A stretch of DNA of 64,000 bases from positions 434,001-498,000 of the forward strand of contig JAGIBN010000001.1 in assembly GCA_017744315.1 (NCBI GenBank). The letters are read 5' to 3'. Below the pieces are notes generated by a model. It did not search any database and was not told where the DNA came from. It was given only the letters and a program-made list of their open reading frames with translations. The stretch is from Porphyrobacter sp. (GTDB lineage Bacteria > Pseudomonadota > Alphaproteobacteria > Sphingomonadales > Sphingomonadaceae). Of the stretch, positions 8,820-15,803 are shown in pieces. The position numbers were made by a program, and so were the translations under genes. Numbering within the stretch: the stretch's first letter is position 1; each line of letters starts with the position of its first letter.

Positions 8820-10079
8820 ATGCGTCGTGTTGTCGTCACCGGACTTGGTCTTGTCACCCCCCTGGGTGCTGACGTCGAGACCACCTGGGCCAACATCCTT
8901 GCCAGCAAGAGCGGGGCAGGCCCGATCACCAAGTTCGACGTCTCGGACCAGAAGTGCACGATCGCCTGCGAAGTGAAGCCGGCCGACCACGAATATGGCT
9001 TCGATGCCGGCAAGCGTGTCGATCACAAGATCCAGCGCCAGGTCGATCCCTTCATCGTCTTCGGCATCGATGCCGCGGGCCAGGCCCTCGAAGATGCGGG
9101 CCTGACCGACATGAGCGAGGAAGACAAGCTCATGGCTGGCTGCTCGATCGGTTCGGGCATCGGCGGTCTGCCGGGCATCGAAAGCGAATCGCTGGTGCTG
9201 GACCAGAAGGGGCCGGGCCGCGTCTCGCCGCACTTCGTCCACGGTCGCCTCATCAACCTGATCTCGGGCCAGGTCTCGATCAAGTACGGCCTCAAGGGTC
9301 CGAACCACGCGGTCGTCACCGCCTGCTCGACCGGCGCCCACTCGATCGGCGACGCCGCGCGCATGATCAAGGACGGCGACGCCGACATCATGCTGGCGGG
9401 CGGCGCCGAATCGACGATCTGCCCGATCGGCATTGCCGGTTTCGCGCAGGCCCGCGCGCTCAACACCAGCTTCAACGACCGCCCCGAACAGGCCAGCCGT
9501 CCCTATGACAAGGACCGCGACGGTTTCGTCATGGGTGAGGGCGCGGGCGTTCTCGTGCTCGAGGAGTACGAACACGCCAAGGCGCGCGGCGCGAAGATCT
9601 ACTGCGAAGTGATCGGCTACGGCCTCTCGGGCGACGCCTATCACGTCACCGCCCCGCATCCGGACGGCGACGGCGCCTATCGCTCGATGGCGATGGCTCT
9701 GAAGAAGGCGGGCATGACCCCTGCCGACATCGACTACATCAACGCCCACGGCACTTCGACGATGGCCGACACCATCGAACTGGGCGCCGTGCGCCGCCTG
9801 TTCGGCGATGCCCTCGGCACCGTTTCGATGAGCTCGACCAAGTCGGCCATCGGCCACCTGCTCGGCGGCGCCGGTGCGGTCGAATCAATCTTCTGCATCC
9901 TGGCGATGCGCGACCAGATCGTTCCGCCGACGCTCAACCTCGACAACCCGGACGAGGGCTGCGAGGGCGTCGACCTCGTCCCGCATGTCGCCAAGAAGCG
10001 TGAAGTGCGCGCAGTGCTGAACAACTCGTTCGGCTTCGGCGGCACCAACGCCAGCCTGGTGATGCGCAAGATCGACTGA
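8820..10079 (+). CDS. fabF: 3-oxoacyl-[acyl-carrier-protein] synthase II
   Basis: The condensing enzyme that extends acyl-ACP with malonyl-ACP. The thiolase-fold protein has 419 residues. Catalytic residues are C169 ([10 protein letters not shown]), H310 (NAHGTST), K341 and H346 ([12 protein letters not shown]). It follows acpP directly, the common arrangement, and is followed 19 bases later by mltG. The start ATG at 8820 gives the typical [11 protein letters not shown]-terminus. Confidence 0.97.
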   Translation: MRRVVVTGLGLVTPLGADVETTWANILASKSGAGPITKFDVSDQKCTIACEVKPADHEYGFDAGKRVDHKIQRQVDPFIVFGIDAAGQALEDAGLTDMSEEDKLMAGCSIGSGIGGLPGIESESLVLDQKGPGRVSPHFVHGRLINLISGQVSIKYGLKGPNHAVVTACSTGAHSIGDAARMIKDGDADIMLAGGAESTICPIGIAGFAQARALNTSFNDRPEQASRPYDKDRDGFVMGEGAGVLVLEEYEHAKARGAKIYCEVIGYGLSGDAYHVTAPHPDGDGAYRSMAMALKKAGMTPADIDYINAHGTSTMADTIELGAVRRLFGDALGTVSMSSTKSAIGHLLGGAGAVESIFCILAMRDQIVPPTLNLDNPDEGCEGVDLVPHVAKKREVRAVLNNSFGFGGTNASLVMRKID

Positions 10080-10098
10080 TCGACAAGGATACGGGGCG

Positions 10099-11073
10099 AT
10101 GATGTCGCGGCGCAAATGGATATTCGTCGCGGCCATCGGCCTGGCGGCGGTGATCGCCTTGTGGTCCTTCGTGGGCGGCTGGTACGGTTCCGGCCCGCTG
10201 GCGAAGGACCAGCACTTCATCGTTCCGAACGGTGCGAGTCTCGCCACCGTTGCGCAGCGGCTGGAGGAGAAGGGCGTGATCCGCTCGGCCAGCGGCTTCG
10301 CCCTGCGCGCCCGCGTCTTCGGCGGCGGCAGCGCGATCAAGGCGGGCGAATTCGCCATTCCCGCCCATGCCAGCCCCTCGCGCGTGCTGGCGATCCTTTC
10401 CAGCGACGAGGTGATTCGCCGCTTCGTCACCGTGCCGGAAGGGATGCCCTCGATCATGGTCTATGAGCGTCTCAAGGCGCAGGATCAGCTGAGCGGCGAT
10501 GTCGCGATGCCGGGCGAGGGCACTGTCCTGCCCGACAGCTATGCCTTCGAGAACGGCGAGCCGCGTGCCGCAGTGCTGCGCCGGATGCAGGCGGCGATGA
10601 CCGCGACGCTCAAGGACCTGTGGGAGAAGCGCGCGCCGAACCTCGTCGTCAAGACGCCGGAGCAGGCCCTGATCCTCGCCTCGATCGTCGAGAAGGAAAC
10701 CGGCAAGCCTTCCGAACGGCGCATGGTGGCCGGGCTCTACTCGAACCGCCTCAAGCAGGGCATGCTGCTCCAGGCCGATCCGACGATCATCTATCCGATC
10801 ACCAAGGGCAAGCCGCTGGGCCGCCGCATTCTCCAGTCGGAAATCCGGGCGGTGAACGACTACAATACGTACACGATGGTCGGATTGCCGAAGCACCCGA
10901 TCACCAATCCGGGCCGCGAATCGATCGCCGCTGTGCTGAACCCGGCCAAGACCGACGCGCTCTACATGGTCGCGGACGGCACCGGCGGTCACGCTTTCGC
11001 GGACACGCTGGCGCAGCATAATGCCAACGTAAAGAAGTGGTTCGCGATCCGCCGCGCGCGCGGTGAGATCTGA
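10099..11073 (+). CDS. mltG: Endolytic murein transglycosylase MltG
   Basis: An inner-membrane YceG-family enzyme that cleaves nascent glycan strands and is thought to end their elongation. One N-terminal transmembrane helix (residues 8-24) is followed by a LysM-like region and the catalytic YceG domain. The proposed catalytic glutamate is E198 in ASIVEKETG, with LPDSYAFENGE upstream and QADPTIIYPI downstream. It is 324 residues and probably co-transcribed with fabF. Two adjacent ATG codons (10099 and 10102) are possible starts. Confidence 0.93.
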   Translation: MMSRRKWIFVAAIGLAAVIALWSFVGGWYGSGPLAKDQHFIVPNGASLATVAQRLEEKGVIRSASGFALRARVFGGGSAIKAGEFAIPAHASPSRVLAILSSDEVIRRFVTVPEGMPSIMVYERLKAQDQLSGDVAMPGEGTVLPDSYAFENGEPRAAVLRRMQAAMTATLKDLWEKRAPNLVVKTPEQALILASIVEKETGKPSERRMVAGLYSNRLKQGMLLQADPTIIYPITKGKPLGRRILQSEIRAVNDYNTYTMVGLPKHPITNPGRESIAAVLNPAKTDALYMVADGTGGHAFADTLAQHNANVKKWFAIRRARGEI

Positions 11074-11092
11074 AACGGGATGGGCGCGCTCG

Positions 11093-11503
11093 TTATTTGA
11101 GCGTCCCGTCCGCCCGCTTGCGCCGCGCATAGATCGTCGAGGCAAGCGCGATCCCCACGATCGCCAGCGGGAACAGCGCCGAAGAAGGCCCTTTCGCGCC
11201 CAGCATGTCGAAGCCGAGGAAACTCCAGCCGAACTGGATCACCACGGCCACGAAGGACAGCGCAAACAGCGCCCAGGCCCAGCCGCGCCGCATCAGCAAC
11301 AGGATTGCGCCGAGCGTGCCGCTGGTCACCGCCACGGCATAGGCACCCCAGGCCCATCCCGGCATCTCCCGGAAGGCCTGCGCCTGCACTGGGTCGCGCG
11401 CGGCGATCTCGTCGATATTGGCGCTGGCCTGCATCAGGTAAGCCGCGTCGCCGAGCAGGTTCCACAGCAGGATGAGAACGGCGATGATCCAGAACTTGCG
11501 CAT
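11093..11503 (-). CDS. Four-helix membrane protein of unknown function
   Basis: A 136-residue protein with about four predicted transmembrane segments (WIIAVLILLWNLLGDAAYLM, WAWGAYAVAVTSGTLGAILLL, WALFALSFVAVVIQFGWSFL and SALFPLAIVGIALASTIYA). Relatives in sphingomonads are sometimes labelled sugar transporter without good reason. The start MRKFW at 11503 follows GAAAGGAGCGGGC, a good RBS, so the upstream extension in the ORF track is dropped. It converges on mltG. Confidence 0.72.
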   Translation of the reverse strand: MRKFWIIAVLILLWNLLGDAAYLMQASANIDEIAARDPVQAQAFREMPGWAWGAYAVAVTSGTLGAILLLMRRGWAWALFALSFVAVVIQFGWSFLGFDMLGAKGPSSALFPLAIVGIALASTIYARRKRADGTLK

Positions 11504-11609
11504 GCCCGCTCCTTTCGCACAGGACGGTTTTTCAGGTACTTTGCCGGAGCGTCGGGGTTCTGGCAATTGACCGCTCGGGCGAGGGCGGTGAGCCCAAAGG
11601 AGCAGGCAC

Positions 11610-12152
11610 ATGAACCGCGAAGGCGAAATTCTCGCGACCGAGCGCAAGCCCGGCGCGCCGCTTCTGGTCACGGCCGAACTGCCGCCCGATGTGCTCGGCT
11701 GGGCAGATGGCCTGCGCCGGGCGCATTACCCGCCCGAACGCAATCGCCTGCGCGCCCATGTCACGCTGTTCCATGCGTTGCCGCCCGCGGTGGAGGGCGA
11801 ACTCGTCGACGTCCTCGCCGATCTGGCCCGCACCCCGCCGCCGCGGGCGCGAATCGACGGGCTGATGAAGCTGGACAACGGCACGGCGCTTTCCGTCGAT
11901 TCGCCGGAGATGGCGGACCTCCACGCGGTGATCGCCGAGCGTATGCATGGATTGTTGACCGATCAGGACAGTCGGCCGCTGCGGCTGCACATCACCGTTC
12001 AGAACAAGGTCCCGCCTGCGGCGGCCCGTGCGCTTCAGGGGGAACTTGGCCCGAGCCTGACGCCCCGCGCGTTCCGTTTCCGGGGCTTCGGTCTGTACGC
12101 CTGGGAGGCGGGATTATGGCGTCCAATCCGCCTTTTGTCTTTTCGCGGCTGA
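11610..12152 (+). CDS. 2'-5' RNA ligase family protein (2H phosphoesterase)
   Basis: 180 residues with the two HxT/HxTx motifs that define 2H phosphoesterases: RAHVTLFHALP (about residue 50) and LHITVQNKVPP (about residue 130). Members hydrolyse or form 2'-5' linkages or cyclic phosphates in RNA; the actual substrate is unknown. The start follows AAAGGAG at good spacing. It stands alone before the tRNA gene. Confidence 0.85.
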   Translation: MNREGEILATERKPGAPLLVTAELPPDVLGWADGLRRAHYPPERNRLRAHVTLFHALPPAVEGELVDVLADLARTPPPRARIDGLMKLDNGTALSVDSPEMADLHAVIAERMHGLLTDQDSRPLRLHITVQNKVPPAAARALQGELGPSLTPRAFRFRGFGLYAWEAGLWRPIRLLSFRG

Positions 12153-12261
12153 AATGCGTTTTTGGGTGTTGACCGATCCGAACCTTGCCCCTAGAGGACG
12201 CCACCTGCCCGGCAGCGATGCCCGGCACCGGATCGAGCCACCCACGCGGCGGCCTTGGTTT

Positions 12262-12338
12262 GGCGGAGTAGCTCAGCTGGTTAGAGCAGCGGAATCATAA
12301 TCCGCGTGTCGGGGGTTCGAGTCCCTCCTCCGCTACCA
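12262..12338 (+). tRNA. tRNA-Met (CAU anticodon, elongator type)
   Basis: A 77-nt cloverleaf with encoded CCA. The acceptor arm is GGCGGAG/CTCCGCT (a G-U at 1-72), the D-loop is AGCTCAGCTGGTTAGAGC and the T-arm GGGGGTTCGAGTCCCTC. The anticodon stem GCGGA/TCCGC encloses ATCATAA, so the anticodon is CAT. It resembles alphaproteobacterial elongator tRNA-Met and lacks initiator features. A lysidine-modified tRNA-Ile2 shares the anticodon and cannot be fully excluded by eye. Confidence 0.93.
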
Positions 12339-12372
12339 AAAACCAATCACATAGCATCGATTTGAAGAAGCG

Positions 12373-12392
12373 GTTTACACCACTGTGTAAAC
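12373..12392 (+). terminator. AT-rich perfect inverted repeat after the tRNA
   Basis: GTTTACAC and GTGTAAAC flank a CACT loop 35 bases after the tRNA, followed by GTTTTC. It can act as the tRNA terminator, although the AT-rich arms could also be an operator for the downstream amidohydrolase. Confidence 0.42.
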
Positions 12393-12572
12393 GTTTTCGC
12401 CTGACGCGTCCGCGTCCGGGGCTGCCGATCCAGCTTGGGCCGTGTCTGGCCGGCGCCCTACCTTGGAGCCGGTATCGGGAGGAAGGCCTCGTCATTCCCG
12501 CTGGCGATAAGTCGTTGACGCAAGGCGCGGGTAGCGCAACTCTGGCGAAGACCGATAGCTGGAGGGGCGGGA

Positions 12573-13907
12573 ATGCGAGGGGGCAGATCTGTGAAGCATG
12601 GGGCCGGGGCTGCGCTGTGGCTTGTCACGGCAGCGCTCGTGCCCAGTGGTGGGGCCTGGGCGAAGGACTTCGCGATTCATGCCGGGCGCTTCATCGACGG
12701 AACCGGGGCGGCGCCTCGGCAGAAGGTCTCCATTCTCGTTACCGATGACCGCATCACGGCGATCCAGCCAGGCTTCGTCACACCTGCAGGGGCCGAAGTG
12801 GTGGACCTGGCCGACAAGACGGTGCTGCCCGGTCTTATCGATACCCACGATCACATCACCGCCGGATGGCACGCCGGTGATCCGATCCGTAACACGGTGA
12901 CGCGCAGCGATTTCGAGGACGCGATCGAGGCGACGCTGTTCACGCGCAACACCCTGCTGGCGGGTTTCACTTCGGTGCGCGATTGCGGGGCCAATACCCA
13001 GGTCGTCGTCGCGCTGAAGAAGTCGATCGAGGGCGGTGTGGTGCCGGGGCCGCGCATGTGGGTTGCCGGTGCAGCGCTCGGACCGACCGGCGGGCACGGC
13101 GATCCGGTCAACGGGTTGCGCGCCGAGTTCGCCGATATTCCGCATATCGCCGACAATGTCGTCGATGGTCCCGAATCCGCGAGGCTGGCCGTCAGGCGGT
13201 TGAAGCGCGAAGGCGTGGATCTCATCAAGATCATGCCCTCGGGCGGGGTCATGTCGATCGGCGACGACCCCCGCCACCAGTTGATGACCGACGAGGAGAT
13301 CAAGGCCGTCATCGATACCGCGCACGCGCTGGGGATGAAGGTGGCCGCCCACGCTCATGGCAAGGAGGCGATCGACCACACGATCGCGCTGGGTGTCGAT
13401 TCCATCGAGCACGGTTCCTATGCCGACGCGGGCAGCTACAAGCTCTTCAGGCAATATGGCGCTTATCTCGTTCCCACCATGCTGGTCGGGGAGCGGGTCT
13501 ATCAGCGCGCCAAGGAGCATCCCGAGCAGCTCAATCCGTCGACCGCCGAAAAGGCGCTCGAGATCGCCCCGCTGCTGCGCCGGAACCTGCATGACGCTTA
13601 TGCCGCGGGGGTGAAGATCGCTTTCGGCACGGATACTTTCGGTCTGTCGAAGCATGGCGAGAACGCGCAGGAATTCGCCCTGCTGGTCGGGGCGGGGATG
13701 ACGCCGATGGATGCGATCCGCACGGCGACCGGCAATGCGGCGGACCTGCTGGGCAGCGCCGAAGTTGGCACCTTGCAGGCAGGGCGCTATGCCGACATCA
13801 TTGCCGTGGACGGCGACCCTCTGGCTGACGTGAAGGTGCTGGAGAACGTCAGTTTCGTGATGAAGGGCGGGGCGGTCGTCAAGTCCGGCGGCAAGCCGTT
13901 GATCTGA
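12573..13907 (+). CDS. Secreted metal-dependent amidohydrolase (prolidase/imidazolonepropionase-like)
   Basis: A 444-residue amidohydrolase-superfamily enzyme with a signal peptide (cleavage near GGAWA-KD). Metal ligands and signatures appear in order: DTHDH (beta-1), the lysine of LIKIMPSGG, HAHG, SIEHG and GTDT. The closest known group is the Xaa-Pro/Xaa-Arg dipeptidase-like amidohydrolases that hydrolyse dipeptides or N-acyl amino acids in the periplasm. The start at 12573 follows GGAGGGG. It stands alone between the tRNA and a convergent TetR gene. The exact substrate is not predictable. Confidence 0.88.
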   Translation: MRGGRSVKHGAGAALWLVTAALVPSGGAWAKDFAIHAGRFIDGTGAAPRQKVSILVTDDRITAIQPGFVTPAGAEVVDLADKTVLPGLIDTHDHITAGWHAGDPIRNTVTRSDFEDAIEATLFTRNTLLAGFTSVRDCGANTQVVVALKKSIEGGVVPGPRMWVAGAALGPTGGHGDPVNGLRAEFADIPHIADNVVDGPESARLAVRRLKREGVDLIKIMPSGGVMSIGDDPRHQLMTDEEIKAVIDTAHALGMKVAAHAHGKEAIDHTIALGVDSIEHGSYADAGSYKLFRQYGAYLVPTMLVGERVYQRAKEHPEQLNPSTAEKALEIAPLLRRNLHDAYAAGVKIAFGTDTFGLSKHGENAQEFALLVGAGMTPMDAIRTATGNAADLLGSAEVGTLQAGRYADIIAVDGDPLADVKVLENVSFVMKGGAVVKSGGKPLI

Positions 13908-13927
13908 GGCGGCGGCTTCCGGCCCGC

Positions 13928-14536
13928 TCAGGCGGCCAGCCGGGCACCATTGGCGCGCAGCGTTTCCAGGACGCGCGCGGCGGCGAGTTCGGCAGGGTGC
14001 TCGACGCCCATCAGCGAGAACGTGCCGCCGAGCAGGAAGGCGCAATGGCCGTGCACATTGGCGATCAGCGAACTGGCCAGTTCGGCGGTCTTCGCGGCAT
14101 TCGCATCCGGGAGTACCGAGGCGACTTCGCGGGAGATCATGCCGGTCAGGCGGACGCGCTCGGCCACGAGGTCCTCGGCCATGGGCACGCCTTCCGGGAC
14201 GCGGTGCTCGTAGATGGCGGACCACAAGTTGCGGTGGCTGGCCGCGAAATCGAAGTAGCCGCGCACCAGCACCAGGATGCGCTCCTGCCCCTGCGTGCCT
14301 TCCAGCCGCTCGTCCAGCCACTGGGTCCAGAGCCGGAACGTCCGCGCATTGATCGCCATGACGAGCGCGCCGACATTGCCGAAGACGTGCATGACCGTGC
14401 CCACCGAGTAGCCGATGCGCTTGGCCACCTCGCGGGCGGAAAAGCGCGCATAGCCGCTCTCCGCCATGACCTGTCGCCCGGTGTCGAGGATCAGCGCGTG
14501 CAGTTCCTCGCGGCCGTGGTCGGAGCGTCGGGCCAC
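13928..14536 (-). CDS. TetR-family transcriptional regulator
   Basis: About 202 residues with an N-terminal TetR HTH (ESGYARFSAREVAKRIGYSVGTVMHVFG) and a C-terminal ligand domain of the WHG type (RGYFDFAASHRNLWSAIYEHR). The start chosen is GTG at 14536, two bases after the desaturase stop; the longer frame reaches into that gene and lacks homology. It is the second gene of a desaturase-tetR operon and probably represses it through the palindrome near 15740. Confidence 0.83.
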   Translation of the reverse strand: MARRSDHGREELHALILDTGRQVMAESGYARFSAREVAKRIGYSVGTVMHVFGNVGALVMAINARTFRLWTQWLDERLEGTQGQERILVLVRGYFDFAASHRNLWSAIYEHRVPEGVPMAEDLVAERVRLTGMISREVASVLPDANAAKTAELASSLIANVHGHCAFLLGGTFSLMGVEHPAELAAARVLETLRANGARLAA

Positions 14537-14538
14537 CT

Positions 14539-15678
14539 TCAGTTCGCTTTGCGGACGAAGGGATAGCGCATCTGGGCGAGGTAGCCGCTTGGCACCGCCT
14601 CGGGCACGCCGTAGCCCTGCGGCCACTTGCCCTTGGGGAAGTAATGGGTGCCGAACAGGCGGTCGAGCCAGGGGAAGTGGATCGCGAAGTTCTTGTCGAT
14701 GCCCTCGGCCTCCAGCGCGTGGTGCCAGTGGTGGAAGCGCGGCACGACGAGGAAGCGGCCAAGCCGGTCGAAGTCACCCCGCACGTTCGCGTGGATCAGC
14801 GAGGAATAGACGTAGACCATGCCGATGTAGGCCTGCATCACCGAGGGCAGGAAGCCGAAAGTCAGCAGCGGCAGCGAGGTCACGCCGCGCAGCAGCACGA
14901 TCTCCACGAAGTGCATCCGTCCACCGGCCAGCCAGTCCATCGAGCGCGCCGAGTGGTGCACCGCATGGAAGCCCCAGAGGAACGGTATGCGGTGGAACAG
15001 GCGGTGGAACCAGTACTGGGCCAGGTCGGTCAGGAACATCGCCAGCAGGAACTGCACGGGCCAGGGCAGGCCGCCGATCGCGCCGCGGATGCCGGAAAGG
15101 CCGGTGCCGTGGGCATTGAGATAGCTCGACGGGGCCAGCGCCAGAAAGGTGATGAGCTGCACCAGCATCGAACTGATGAGGAAGTAGAACAGGTCCTCCC
15201 GCCATTCGGCACGGAACAGGCGCTGCTTGGCGCGGTGGGGGACGAGGCGTTCCAGCGGCGCGAACATCAAGCCGGTGGCGATCAGGTTCACCGCGAAGAA
15301 ATCGACGCCGAAGAAGATGCCCCAGTCATGCATCTCGCGCGGCTGGACCGAGGCCCCGCCGAGGATCGTACCGGCCAGTGCGACGACCAGCGCGGTCAGG
15401 CCCAGCGCCTTGCGGGGCCGCAGCAGCAGGCTCAGCAGCGCGAGGGCATAGGCGCCGAGCAGGGTGGCATGGACCATGATGCGGAAACCGGAAGAGGCCA
15501 GCACGCGCGCGAGTTCGGGCGTGGCCAGCCAGTCCGGCCAGCGCAATGCCGCGACGAAACAGAGTCCGGCGGCGGCGAGAATGAGGGCGAAGAAGCCGGA
15601 GAACCACCCCGTGCCGAAGCCGCGCGCCTCGATCGGAGCTTCCAGATCGCGCATCAGCTTTTTCAGAAATCCCGTCAT
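14539..15678 (-). CDS. Sterol desaturase / fatty acid hydroxylase family protein
   Basis: A 379-residue membrane di-iron oxygenase. The histidine clusters are HRLFHR (HxxxH), FHAVHHS (HxxHH) and RFHHWHH. Several hydrophobic helices precede them. Members hydroxylate or desaturate fatty acids, sterols or carotenoids; the substrate here is unknown. It is followed immediately by the TetR gene and divergent from the DUF2339 gene. Confidence 0.87.
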   Translation of the reverse strand: MTGFLKKLMRDLEAPIEARGFGTGWFSGFFALILAAAGLCFVAALRWPDWLATPELARVLASSGFRIMVHATLLGAYALALLSLLLRPRKALGLTALVVALAGTILGGASVQPREMHDWGIFFGVDFFAVNLIATGLMFAPLERLVPHRAKQRLFRAEWREDLFYFLISSMLVQLITFLALAPSSYLNAHGTGLSGIRGAIGGLPWPVQFLLAMFLTDLAQYWFHRLFHRIPFLWGFHAVHHSARSMDWLAGGRMHFVEIVLLRGVTSLPLLTFGFLPSVMQAYIGMVYVYSSLIHANVRGDFDRLGRFLVVPRFHHWHHALEAEGIDKNFAIHFPWLDRLFGTHYFPKGKWPQGYGVPEAVPSGYLAQMRYPFVRKAN

Positions 15679-15722
15679 GTCCGTTTCCCTGAAAGTCGTG
15701 CTGCCTTCATATCGCTGAAATA

Positions 15723-15755
15723 GAACGCTGTCTAATTTTTTATTGTACGGTGTTC
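15723..15755. promoter_or_regulatory. Candidate TetR operator between desaturase and DUF2339 genes
   Basis: GAACGCTGT at 15723 and ACGGTGTTC at 15747 form an imperfect dyad (seven of nine positions pair) around an AT-rich TCTAATTTTTTATTGT centre. It lies 45-77 bases upstream of the desaturase start, where an autoregulating TetR protein would be expected to bind. Confidence 0.35.
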
Positions 15756-15803
15756 GATTTCACGATACCTCCATGCAGGAAATGTGATCGAGAGGGTAAC
15801 GGC

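Noticed and set aside
12295-12495. Minus-strand ORF ending VAEEGLEPPTRGL
   Set aside because: It is antisense to the tRNA 3' half; this peptide is a well-known artefact of tRNA genes.
12262-12572. tRNA gene as a possible integration site for a genomic island
   Set aside because: No integrase, no repeated tRNA 3' end and no change in gene character downstream.
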